DNA of 64,000 nucleotides, from contig NZ_CANMJY010000008.1 in NCBI RefSeq assembly GCF_947498345.1, forward strand, positions 1 to 64,000. The letters are read 5' to 3'. The notes beneath the pieces were generated by a model. It ran no database searches. It saw nothing but the letters and a program-made list of their open reading frames with translations, and had not been told where the DNA came from. The position numbers and the translations under genes are program-made. This document shows, piece after piece, positions 9,967-18,140 of the stretch (positions within the stretch are counted from its first letter, which is position 1; each line of letters opens with the position of its first letter). Source of the DNA: an uncultured Winogradskyella sp. GTDB taxonomy: Bacteria > Bacteroidota > Bacteroidia > Flavobacteriales > Flavobacteriaceae.

Positions 9967-10062
9967 ATAAAAGTTGATGATTTAGATATTCCCTAATATA
10001 GCTCTTTTTTGTATTACTTTTCTTAATGATAGATAAAATGTAAAAAAGGTTTGTTGAGTAAC

Positions 10063-10096
10063 AAAAAATGCCTTTCTTTTCAGAAAGGCATTTTTT
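10063..10096 (-). terminator. Strong hairpin terminator after secDF
   Basis: A perfect 15-bp stem (AAAAAATGCCTTTCT with its complement) closes a 4-nt loop. The A/T ends give a U-run in either direction. It lies 23 bp after the secDF stop and isolates it from the adhesin gene. Confidence 0.9.
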
Positions 10097-10118
10097 ATTT
10101 TAAACCAGAAAACGATAC

Positions 10119-13100
10119 TTATTCTTGGTCATCTTCTTTAACTTTTTTCTTTAAAGACTCGGCTGCATCTCCTTTCTTAGCTGTATCATACATTAATGGT
10201 GTAGCAATAAACATCGATGAATATGTACCCACAATTACACCTACAATTAAAGCAAACAATAAACCTCTTAATGAATCTGCTCCGAATATAAACATAGCTA
10301 ACAATACCACTAAGGTTGTTACAGATGTATTTAAAGTTCTGCTTAATGTACTGTTCAATGAAGCGTTAATCGTTTTACCAAACTCCCAAGACGTGTGTTC
10401 ATTTAAGAATTCTCTAATTCTATCAAACACTACAACCGTATCATTAAGCGAGTAACCAATTACAGTTAAAATTGCAGCAATAAAGGCTTGATCGATTTCC
10501 ATACTAAATGGCATAAACTTCCAGGTTAACGAGAAGATACCCAATACGATCAATACATCATGGAAAACAGCAGCTACTGCACCTAATGAAAATTGCCATT
10601 TCTTAAATCTAAATAAGATATAAAGGAATACAACCACTAAAGATCCTAAAACAGCCCAGAACGAAGATTTTTTAATGTCATCTGCAATTGTTGGGCTCAC
10701 TTTACTCGATAGCATTTTACCTATTTTAGCTTCGCCAGAACCATCCTGAAACTGCGCATAGCTCATACCTGAAGGTAAATAAGGCTTTAAAGCTTCAAAT
10801 AGTTTGGCTTGTACTTCGTCATCTGCTTCAACAGAATTATCTTCAACTTTATACTTAGTAGATATTTTTAACTGATTTGCGGCACCTATAGTTTTTACCT
10901 CAGCACTACCAAATACCGCTGGATCATTCAATACATTGGTAATCTCTTCTGTGCTTACAGGCTGCTCAAAACGCACCTGATACGTTCTACCACCAACAAA
11001 ATCGATACCTTGGTCTAATTTATTTGTAAATAAAGAAACAACACTTGCAGTTAATAATACGCCTGAAATCACATATGCAATTTTACGTTTCTTTAAGAAG
11101 TTAATATTTACATTCTTAAACAACCCTTTAGTCATTGCTGTAGAGAAATCTAATGTTCCTCCTCTATTTACCCACCAATCAATTAATAAACGTGTAATAA
11201 ATATTGCCGTGAATAAAGACGTTAAAATACCTATAATTAAAGTTGTTGCGAAACCTTTAATTGGACCTGTACCAAATACAAATAAAATTAAAGCGGTTAA
11301 ACCCGTTGTGATATTGGCATCTAAAATAGATGATAAAGCATTAGAGAAACCATCTTTAATAGATTCCTTTTGAGATTTTCCTTTTGCTATCTCTTCTCGT
11401 ATACGCTCAAAAATAAGCACGTTAGCATCTACCGAAATACCTATTGTAAGTACAATACCTGCGATACCAGGTAAGGTTAATACAGCACCTAAACTTGCTA
11501 ATACACCAAAGATTAATAAAATGTTTAATAATAAAGCAATATCAGCAAAAATACCAGCCTTGCCATAATAGAAAATCATCCAAAGTAAAACAAAAGCTAA
11601 TGCAATAAGGAACGATTTCATTCCACTATCAATCGCTTCTTTTCCTAAAGATGGCCCAACTTCATCAGCTTGTACTATCTCCGCAGATGCTGGTAACTTA
11701 CCAGCTCTTAAAACGTTGGCCAAATCTACTGCCTCTGTTAATGAAAAAGCACCAGAAATTTGAGAGTTTCCACCTGAGATTCCACCTACTTGGGTTACAC
11801 CAGGAGCAGAATAAACAATATCATCTAAAACGATAGCAATATTACCATCTTCTTCATTAGCTTTTTTAGTTATTTCTTCCCATATTTTAGCTCCTTTAGC
11901 ATTCATTTGCATGCTTACTGCAGGTCTGCTTATTTGATCGTAATCTTGTCTAGCATCTGTAATCACAGCACCACTAAGTTGTGGTTCTCCATCTCTATTT
12001 CCCTCAATTGCGTATAGTTCTGCCAGTTCAGAATCCTTTTGCTGAATTCCCCAAACAAATTTTGCATAACGCATTTCTGCAGGTAGTTTCGATCTATTTT
12101 CTGGAGCATTAAGCGCTTCCATAACTTTCTTCTTATCCTTTGCTAAGAAGTAAGCAACTACAGGACCTCTACCAGGACTTTGTATTCCTAACGGATTAAT
12201 ATCAGCAACATTAGTAGTATCTGATTCTATTTGACCTGTTAATTCATCAATAGCACTAGATGTTGAGTCTTGCTCAACTTCATTAACCTCAGCAACTTCG
12301 TCTTCAGAACTATCTTTAGCAGCTTCAACCATAGCTTGGTTCACTTGAGCCACATAGCCAAATATCTCTTGTGCTTTATATGTTTCCCAAAATTGTAATT
12401 GTGCTGTCTTAGTAATGATATCTACAACACGTTTTTTATCACGTGCTCCTGGTAATTCAATTAAAATACGACCAGAGTTTCCTAAGCGTTGAATATTTGG
12501 CGACGATACACCAAAACCATCAATACGATTACGTAACACCTCAAAAGCTGATACTATAGACTCATCTATTTTACGTTCTAAAACAGTTTTTACTGCATCA
12601 TCAGACATATCAAATGTTATGTCGTCACTTAAATCTCTATTTGCAAAAATATCAGGAGACGCTAATTTGGTATCTCCTTTAATAGCATCAAATGCTCTAA
12701 AAAATGATTCTAAATACGATTCTTGAGCATCTTTCTGTAGCTCTTCTGCATCTGCTAATGCTTTATTAAAAACCGGATCCTTACTATTATTAGCTAATCC
12801 AAGTAAAATATCTTTAACGGAAATTTGAATGATCGCATTAATACCACCTTTAAGGTCAAGACCTAATTTCATGGCATTATCCTCAACTTCATTGTAAGTA
12901 TATTGAGAAACACCAAGGTTATAAACCTCAATAGGCTCTAACTTATCATCAACTTCAATTTTAGAAGTTTTTAAAGAATCTAAGTAATTTATTTCGGCTT
13001 GTGTTCTTAATTCTTGATAATCCTTTACTGTTTCGTCGTATTTTGCTACAGCAGCCTGCTTTGCATCATCTTCTATTTGGTTGGCCTTAAATGTAAAGGA

Positions 13101-13166
13101 CAATTGGTAAATACTTACCAAACCAAATAAGATTGCAAACAGTTTAATTATTCCTTTGTTTTGCAT
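10119..13166 (-). CDS. secDF: Protein translocase subunit SecDF (fused)
   Basis: RND-like membrane motor that uses the proton gradient to help SecYEG release exported proteins. 1015 residues combine SecD (about 1-650) and SecF (about 670-1015), the fused form common in Bacteroidota. Seen: an N-terminal membrane helix, the SecD motif LDLKGG (103-108), a long periplasmic domain containing an acidic Ser/Glu-rich insert near 285-330, the SecD membrane block with NVLIFERIREE, the SecF motif GIDFVGGR, and NDTVVVFDRIREF. The C-terminus is Lys/Glu-rich and cytoplasmic. It has its own promoter and terminator. Confidence 0.97.
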   Translation of the reverse strand: MQNKGIIKLFAILFGLVSIYQLSFTFKANQIEDDAKQAAVAKYDETVKDYQELRTQAEINYLDSLKTSKIEVDDKLEPIEVYNLGVSQYTYNEVEDNAMKLGLDLKGGINAIIQISVKDILLGLANNSKDPVFNKALADAEELQKDAQESYLESFFRAFDAIKGDTKLASPDIFANRDLSDDITFDMSDDAVKTVLERKIDESIVSAFEVLRNRIDGFGVSSPNIQRLGNSGRILIELPGARDKKRVVDIITKTAQLQFWETYKAQEIFGYVAQVNQAMVEAAKDSSEDEVAEVNEVEQDSTSSAIDELTGQIESDTTNVADINPLGIQSPGRGPVVAYFLAKDKKKVMEALNAPENRSKLPAEMRYAKFVWGIQQKDSELAELYAIEGNRDGEPQLSGAVITDARQDYDQISRPAVSMQMNAKGAKIWEEITKKANEEDGNIAIVLDDIVYSAPGVTQVGGISGGNSQISGAFSLTEAVDLANVLRAGKLPASAEIVQADEVGPSLGKEAIDSGMKSFLIALAFVLLWMIFYYGKAGIFADIALLLNILLIFGVLASLGAVLTLPGIAGIVLTIGISVDANVLIFERIREEIAKGKSQKESIKDGFSNALSSILDANITTGLTALILFVFGTGPIKGFATTLIIGILTSLFTAIFITRLLIDWWVNRGGTLDFSTAMTKGLFKNVNINFLKKRKIAYVISGVLLTASVVSLFTNKLDQGIDFVGGRTYQVRFEQPVSTEEITNVLNDPAVFGSAEVKTIGAANQLKISTKYKVEDNSVEADDEVQAKLFEALKPYLPSGMSYAQFQDGSGEAKIGKMLSSKVSPTIADDIKKSSFWAVLGSLVVVFLYILFRFKKWQFSLGAVAAVFHDVLIVLGIFSLTWKFMPFSMEIDQAFIAAILTVIGYSLNDTVVVFDRIREFLNEHTSWEFGKTINASLNSTLSRTLNTSVTTLVVLLAMFIFGADSLRGLLFALIVGVIVGTYSSMFIATPLMYDTAKKGDAAESLKKKVKEDDQE

Positions 13167-13199
13167 TTTGTAATTATTTTATGTCGAAATTTAATCGCG

Positions 13200-13230
13200 C
13201 AAATATAGAGTTTACAACGACATTCGACAA
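13200..13230 (-). promoter_or_regulatory. secDF promoter (-33 TTG, -7 TATATTTG)
   Basis: On the minus strand TTG (13230-13228), a 20-nt spacer and TATATTTG (13207-13200) fit the Bacteroidota sigma-A promoter. The ATG lies 33 bp downstream. Confidence 0.7.
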
Positions 13231-13325
13231 TTATTTTTTATTGTATAAATGAATTGTTTATTAGTCTTTTGATTGACTGTTAAGCTATTTTGAAAAAAGG
13301 GAGTTATTTAATGATTAAGTCTCCC

Positions 13326-13937
13326 TTAAACATTAGGACCTGCTCTAACCTCTGGTATCTTATAAGACCCATTGTCAATTACTAAAGCAATATTATGGCT
13401 ATACTTAACACGGACTTTAATAAGATGGTCTAATGTCCTTAATTTGAATTGAGTATTAGCATTATAATCTTTAAGATTATTAAACCTATCGCTCTTATGG
13501 TGTAGCTCTATAGTTTTAACACCTTCAAAATCCCAAGTGTTAGTATTGCTATTATTGATCTCAGAAATATTGAGTTCGTAGTCTTTTGTGTGTTTTTGCT
13601 CCAGAGGATTATTAGGATAGTCCCTATTAACATTATAGGCAAGCTCAAAATCTTTACCATCAGACAGAACATCTTTGATATGCTGAATATCTGTTTCGCT
13701 ATAGTAAGTAATTTTAAGTTGTCCTTTTTGATTCTGACCAACTTGAATGTCCTTAACTCCTATAGTTTTGAGCTTTAACTGAATGGCTTCAATAGCCTCT
13801 TGAGATTCACTTTTAGTAATTTGTAAATCTGAAAACTGTACAACAATTTGTTGGTTGTGTACAACTGAAGATTCTAAGTACCTCCCTAAAAAGGTCATTA
13901 GAATAATTAAAATACCAAAATGCAGTTTGGTTTTCAT
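13326..13937 (-). CDS. Small exported protein of unknown function next to secDF, possibly SecD-porter-like
   Basis: 203 residues: an N-terminal hydrophobic helix (about 5-20) followed by a periplasmic region. Residues about 32-95 (alternating strands with EAIQLKLKTIGVKDIQV and a later TDIQHIKDVLS) are reminiscent of the alpha/beta porter subdomain of SecD (compare 'R..GV....' and 'VKDI' blocks), but this is only my impression of pattern. The C-terminal half resembles no family I know. It lies upstream of secDF on the same strand (159 bp gap, separate promoter). A -7 element ends only 4 bp before the ATG, so the mRNA may be leaderless. Confidence 0.75.
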   Translation of the reverse strand: MKTKLHFGILIILMTFLGRYLESSVVHNQQIVVQFSDLQITKSESQEAIEAIQLKLKTIGVKDIQVGQNQKGQLKITYYSETDIQHIKDVLSDGKDFELAYNVNRDYPNNPLEQKHTKDYELNISEINNSNTNTWDFEGVKTIELHHKSDRFNNLKDYNANTQFKLRTLDHLIKVRVKYSHNIALVIDNGSYKIPEVRAGPNV

Positions 13938-13941
13938 GCGG

Positions 13942-13949
13942 CAAATATA
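13942..13949 (-). promoter_or_regulatory. -7 element lying against the start of the 13937 gene
   Basis: Minus-strand TATATTTG ends 4 bp before the ATG (13937). Transcription would start at or next to the initiation codon. Confidence 0.6.
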
Positions 13950-14008
13950 GAAAAAATAAAGACCACATCTCTGCAGTCTTTAAATCATTATATATGTAAG
14001 CTTAAATT

Positions 14009-14935
14009 TTACAATTCTAAAAGTCCGTTGGTTTTTTTAACACCCTCAGCACTTTCAGCCATGTGTGCTTTTTCAGCGTCACTTAATGGCACATCAATGA
14101 TTTTTTCAATACCATTTCTGCCTAAAATTACAGGTACACCAATACAAAGGTCGCTTAATCCGTATTCTCCATCTAACAATGTAGAGCATGGGAACATTTT
14201 CTTTTGATCACAAGCAATAGCTTGTACCAATCCACTTACTGCAGCACCTGGAGCATACCAAGCAGAAGTTCCTAATAACTTGGTTAAGGTCGCACCACCA
14301 ACTTTAGTATCTTCTTTTACTTGATTTAGTCTATCCTCGGATAAAAACTCAGATACTTTAATACTGTTTCTGGTCGCATGCGATGTTAATGGCACCATAC
14401 CTTTGTCACTATGTCCTCCTATTACCATTCCGTCTACATCACTTATCGGAGCTTCTAAAGCTTCAGCTAATCTATATTTAAAACGTGCTGAGTCTAAAGC
14501 TCCTCCCATTCCTATAATCTTATGCTTTGGTAGATCTGTAGTTTTATGAGCCAAATAGGTCATCGTATCCATAGGGTTACTTACTACGATAAGAATTGTA
14601 TTAGGAGAATGTTCTACTAAACTAGAAGAAACCGTTTTTACAATACCAGCATTGATACCAATTAATTCTTCACGTGTCATACCAGGCTTACGTGGAATAC
14701 CAGAAGTAATTACACAAATATCACTGTTAGCAGTTTTTGAATAGTCGTTTGTGCTTCCTGTTATTTTTGTGTCAAAACCATTTAAAGATGCGGTTTGCAT
14801 TAAGTCCATTGCTTTACCTTCTGCATAGCCTTCTTTTATATCTAACAAAACCACTTCTGAAGCAAAATTTTTAATGGCAATATATTCTGCACAACTTGCG
14901 CCAACTGCACCTGCACCAACTACTGTTACTTTCAT
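14009..14935 (-). CDS. mdh: Malate dehydrogenase (LDH-like type)
   Basis: Interconverts malate and oxaloacetate with NAD in the TCA cycle. 308 residues. The Rossmann motif is VVGAGAVGAS (5-14) with Asp32 at the end of the second strand favouring NAD. The active-site loop RKPGMTREEL has Arg82 and Arg88, which select malate over lactate; Arg151 and the catalytic His175 (GGHSDKG) are present. The start is the ATG ahead of the Rossmann fold. It is flanked by a hairpin upstream and a likely own promoter, so it is probably monocistronic. Confidence 0.96.
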   Translation of the reverse strand: MKVTVVGAGAVGASCAEYIAIKNFASEVVLLDIKEGYAEGKAMDLMQTASLNGFDTKITGSTNDYSKTANSDICVITSGIPRKPGMTREELIGINAGIVKTVSSSLVEHSPNTILIVVSNPMDTMTYLAHKTTDLPKHKIIGMGGALDSARFKYRLAEALEAPISDVDGMVIGGHSDKGMVPLTSHATRNSIKVSEFLSEDRLNQVKEDTKVGGATLTKLLGTSAWYAPGAAVSGLVQAIACDQKKMFPCSTLLDGEYGLSDLCIGVPVILGRNGIEKIIDVPLSDAEKAHMAESAEGVKKTNGLLEL

Positions 14936-14980
14936 TTTTTATAATTTTTTAATGTGAAACTTAGTATTTTAAAACGATTG

Positions 14981-14988
14981 CAAAATTA
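14981..14988 (-). promoter_or_regulatory. mdh -7 element
   Basis: Minus-strand TAATTTTG, 45 bp upstream of the mdh ATG. No clear -33 element. Confidence 0.5.
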
Positions 14989-15009
14989 CAAATAAAATTA
15001 CTGTAAATG

Positions 15010-15042
15010 AAGAAAGCACAGGATTTACTCCTGTGCTTTCTT
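15010..15042 (-). terminator. Hairpin after the DUF6588-like gene
   Basis: A perfect 14-bp stem (AAGAAAGCACAGGA with its complement) with a 5-nt loop lies 24 bp after the stop of the gene at 15066. The arm ends are T/C-rich, but the U-tract beyond is poor. Confidence 0.7.
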
Positions 15043-15065
15043 AGCAGTATAAAAACATTACCTAT

Positions 15066-16115
15066 TTATCTAAAGCTAAATGCAATTCCTACAGTTGCAG
15101 TATTAAATTTTTGAAACGTATAATCACCAAATATTTTAAAAAACCCTAAGTTTAATCTTGTACCGATTGTGCCTCTTATACCATTAGCTTCAAAATCTAA
15201 ATTAATAGGATTACTAATGGTCTCATCTACTGTTCCTATAACATTTCCATTACTATCCTCAATATCGTAAGTTAAAGTATAGTCTCCTTTCATTTTCGCA
15301 GTGGTTTTACCATTATTATATCCTAAACCTCCATAGAATGTTATTATTTTAAAATCTAAGGAAGCTAATGCTTGTATGGTCCATGTATTCATTTTAAACT
15401 CTGCCTCACCATTATTTACAGCTACGTCATCTGATGAATCTTCGTCTTTAATTGCATAAGTAACTTTCATATTAGTAAATGCGCCAAGAATAGAAATACT
15501 CAAAGGTAACTTATCTAAAGGTCCAAGATATTGTGTTAAATCATGCTGTAAACCAAATCCAATCAGGTTGGCTTCTACATCATCATCAAAGTTTAAATTT
15601 GGAACAAAACGAGCTTTTATATCTGTTTTAAATGGTAAACCAAATCCTATTTGAACTGTTGGAGCTGGCACAGCATTTACTGGCAAATCATCGGTTATTC
15701 CGCCCGGCATATCAAAACTTGCGACTTTAAACGTACCATCTCCGACTGGGACAGAGACATCTACGGTTGTTTCTCTATCATTTTCACTCATAACTGTTTG
15801 CAATCTTGTCTCACCATTAGGTAATGACAAAAAAGAATAATCACTTGGCACAAAAGCAAAGGTTTGAGAATCATCTGGTACAAAAGATCCATTAAATCCT
15901 ATAGTAAGATCGAATCCAAATTTTTTATGGACTTTAGCCGTTGTTGCCCAACCACCATTCATACTATACATTAACCCCTCCATTGCTGGACTGAGATAGT
16001 TCTCAGTTAATAAACTTGCATCATCTGAGGCTAATAAAATTGTTTCGAGCTCTTGCGCATTAACTATCTGAAAACTAGAAATAGTAAAAATTACAATTAT
16101 TAAATTTTTCATCAT
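15066..16115 (-). CDS. Outer-membrane beta-barrel-like protein (DUF6588 type)
   Basis: 349 residues: a signal peptide (MMKNLIIVIFTISSFQIVNA then QE) and a mature chain of alternating beta strands ending in an aromatic-rich FSFR tail, as in outer-membrane barrels. The N-terminal 'NYLSPAMEGLMYSMNGGW' and 'PAPTVQIGFGLPFKTDIKARFVP' blocks are what I associate with the flavobacterial DUF6588 family; the family name is recalled, not searched. The function is unknown; a role as a channel or receptor in the outer membrane is inference. It is monocistronic, with a hairpin downstream. Confidence 0.8.
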   Translation of the reverse strand: MMKNLIIVIFTISSFQIVNAQELETILLASDDASLLTENYLSPAMEGLMYSMNGGWATTAKVHKKFGFDLTIGFNGSFVPDDSQTFAFVPSDYSFLSLPNGETRLQTVMSENDRETTVDVSVPVGDGTFKVASFDMPGGITDDLPVNAVPAPTVQIGFGLPFKTDIKARFVPNLNFDDDVEANLIGFGLQHDLTQYLGPLDKLPLSISILGAFTNMKVTYAIKDEDSSDDVAVNNGEAEFKMNTWTIQALASLDFKIITFYGGLGYNNGKTTAKMKGDYTLTYDIEDSNGNVIGTVDETISNPINLDFEANGIRGTIGTRLNLGFFKIFGDYTFQKFNTATVGIAFSFR

Positions 16116-16252
16116 GTAAAGGGTTAAGATTTAATATAAAACTAAGAAAAATATTTTAAAAAATGCACTTTATCGATTTTTATTGTATTTAAACGACACT
16201 CCAATAGTGTTGATTTTTAATAAATCTTAATACATTAATACTATCAATTCTA

Positions 16253-16260
16253 TAACTTTG
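16253..16260 (+). promoter_or_regulatory. -7 element of the GAF-domain gene
   Basis: TAACTTTG, 19 bp before the ATG at 16280; fits TAnnTTTG. Confidence 0.55.
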
Positions 16261-16279
16261 CAGAAAGATTAATTGCATA

Positions 16280-16738
16280 ATGAACTTAGAAGAATTAAAA
16301 CCTATAATAAAGTCAATAACGGCTAAAAACAACTTCACTTTCCATGAACGTTTAATGCAGATTTGCGAACTTTTAGAATCCAATGTTCTTTATTATAATT
16401 GGGTTGGTTTCTATTTTAAAAATGGGAATAAAAATGAACTAAAACTTGGACCCTATGTTGGTGAACCTACCGATCATATTATCATTCCTTTCGGAAAGGG
16501 CATTTGTGGGCAAGTAGCAGTTAGTAATGAAAATTTTGTAGTACCAGATGTATCAGCTCAAGATAACTATATAGCCTGTAGTATAACGGTTAAAGCCGAA
16601 ATAGTGATACCTATATTTATCAATGGTAAAAATATTGGCCAAATAGATATTGATTCTAACACACCAGATCCTTTTACGGAGGCTGATGAGCAATTTTTAG
16701 AGTTCGTATGCTTAGAAGTTGCAGCTATGCTTTCGTAA
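16280..16738 (+). CDS. msrC: GAF-domain protein, probable free-methionine-(R)-sulfoxide reductase
   Basis: 152 residues forming one GAF domain. The blocks NWVGFYF, LGPYVGEP, FGKGICGQVA, NYIACSITVKAEIVIPI and GQIDIDSNTPDPF match the fRMsr (YebR/MsrC) type of GAF domain, which reduces free methionine-R-sulfoxide using active-site cysteines. Cys76 (GKGIC) and Cys100 (YIAC) are 24 residues apart, the spacing of the last two cysteines in the E. coli enzyme. The first E. coli cysteine position appears to be non-Cys here (near His66), so a two-cysteine cycle is inferred. It converges with the ABC permease gene, 3 bp between stops. Confidence 0.82.
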   Translation: MNLEELKPIIKSITAKNNFTFHERLMQICELLESNVLYYNWVGFYFKNGNKNELKLGPYVGEPTDHIIIPFGKGICGQVAVSNENFVVPDVSAQDNYIACSITVKAEIVIPIFINGKNIGQIDIDSNTPDPFTEADEQFLEFVCLEVAAMLS

Positions 16739-16741
16739 ATT

Positions 16742-17998
16742 TCACATACCTGTTCGTATGGCTTCTACAGGATCTAATTTAGATGCTGAAATTGCAGGTA
16801 TAAGTCCAGAAATTAAACCAATAAAGGTTGAAAGCGCAAAGCCTAAAAACATATTACCGAAAGAGAGTACAAAATTAAAATCATCACCAACAACTCCGTT
16901 CATAACCTTGGCAATTATATATACAAATAGTAAACCAAATAAACCACCAACAATAGCTAAAATAACTGCTTCGAATAAAAATTGAAACAATATAAATCTA
17001 TTTTTAGCACCCAGCGACTTTTGTATGCCAATAAGATTAGTCCGTTCTTTTACACTAACAAACATAATATTAGCAATACCAAAACCACCTACAAGAAGTG
17101 AAAATCCACTAATTGCCCAACCAATACCATTTAGTACACTGATAATTCCGTCAATAGCATCTTTTAATCCTGAGATCACGCTAATAAAAAAGGTATTTAT
17201 TTCATCTGGTTTAAGACCTCTTTTGCCTCTAAGAATTTGAACAACTTCGGCTTTTAATCCTTCTATATCTGCATCTTCTTCAGGCTTTATAATAACTACG
17301 TTTATAATATTGGGATTGTTATCACCAAAACGGTTTCTAACATAATTTGCTGGTAAAAAAATAGACACGTCATTACTGTCACCAAAAAGCCCTGACCCTT
17401 CTTTTTTAACCACACCTATCACAGTAAATTTCTGACCATAAATTCTCACTTTCTTTCCAATTGGCTCTAAGTCACCAAACAAAGATTTAGCAATAGATGA
17501 ACCAATAACCACTACAGCTTTTCCAGAATTAGACTCAGATTCATTATAGAATCTTCCTTTTTCAAACTCTAACACCTGAATATCAGTAAACTCATGTGAA
17601 ACGACTACAGTATTAACACTGCTTACCAACTCGGCTTCATATCTAATATTTTCGCGCCTAACAAATAACTGAAAAGCGACATGTTTAGCATCAGAAAGCG
17701 TGGATTTTAAATGTTTATATTCATTATAGGATATATCTTCGAATTGCTCACGTTTCCACCTTGGCACATCAGTTGGGGCAAAAGATAGTCGGGAAAGGTA
17801 CATGGTATTACTGTCTAAGCTTGATAAACTTTCTTTAATATTCCTATCTAAAGAATCTACAGCAGCCAAAACAGCAATGATAGAAAATATACCAACCGTT
17901 ACTCCTAATAAGGATAGAAAGGTACGAAGTTTATTTTTTCTCAGTGCATTTAAGGCAAACGAAAAGCTCTCCTTGAGTACTCTTAAATAAATTAGCAT
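16742..17998 (-). CDS. ABC transporter permease, MacB/FtsX type
   Basis: 418 residues with four membrane helices: one at about 22-45 (FLSLLGVTVGIFSIIAVLAA), then a large periplasmic MacB-PCD domain (about 50-275), then three C-terminal helices (about 285-400) forming the FtsX domain. The C-terminus PVEAIRTGM is the conserved tail of this family. Such permeases pair with a MacB/LolD-type ATPase in mechanotransmission or efflux complexes; no ATPase gene is next to it, so the partner must be encoded elsewhere. Its substrate cannot be told from sequence. Confidence 0.92.
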   Translation of the reverse strand: MLIYLRVLKESFSFALNALRKNKLRTFLSLLGVTVGIFSIIAVLAAVDSLDRNIKESLSSLDSNTMYLSRLSFAPTDVPRWKREQFEDISYNEYKHLKSTLSDAKHVAFQLFVRRENIRYEAELVSSVNTVVVSHEFTDIQVLEFEKGRFYNESESNSGKAVVVIGSSIAKSLFGDLEPIGKKVRIYGQKFTVIGVVKKEGSGLFGDSNDVSIFLPANYVRNRFGDNNPNIINVVIIKPEEDADIEGLKAEVVQILRGKRGLKPDEINTFFISVISGLKDAIDGIISVLNGIGWAISGFSLLVGGFGIANIMFVSVKERTNLIGIQKSLGAKNRFILFQFLFEAVILAIVGGLFGLLFVYIIAKVMNGVVGDDFNFVLSFGNMFLGFALSTFIGLISGLIPAISASKLDPVEAIRTGM

Positions 17999-18107
17999 TG
18001 GCTGGTACTATAAAATTAATTTAAAGATAAGACGTTTTCAACAATTTATTGTTACAAAAAACTTAAAGAAACTAAAGTTATCAAGGAAATAATCCTAATG
18101 AATATTT

Positions 18108-18115
18108 TATTTTTG
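18108..18115 (+). promoter_or_regulatory. purH -7 element
   Basis: TATTTTTG, 25 bp before the purH ATG; fits TAnnTTTG. Confidence 0.6.
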
Positions 18116-18140
18116 CACCTTAAAATCACAACACAATATT

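Noticed and set aside
10051..10455. Plus-strand open frame opposite the secDF 3' end
   Set aside because: It is a shadow of secDF and runs through the terminator hairpin.
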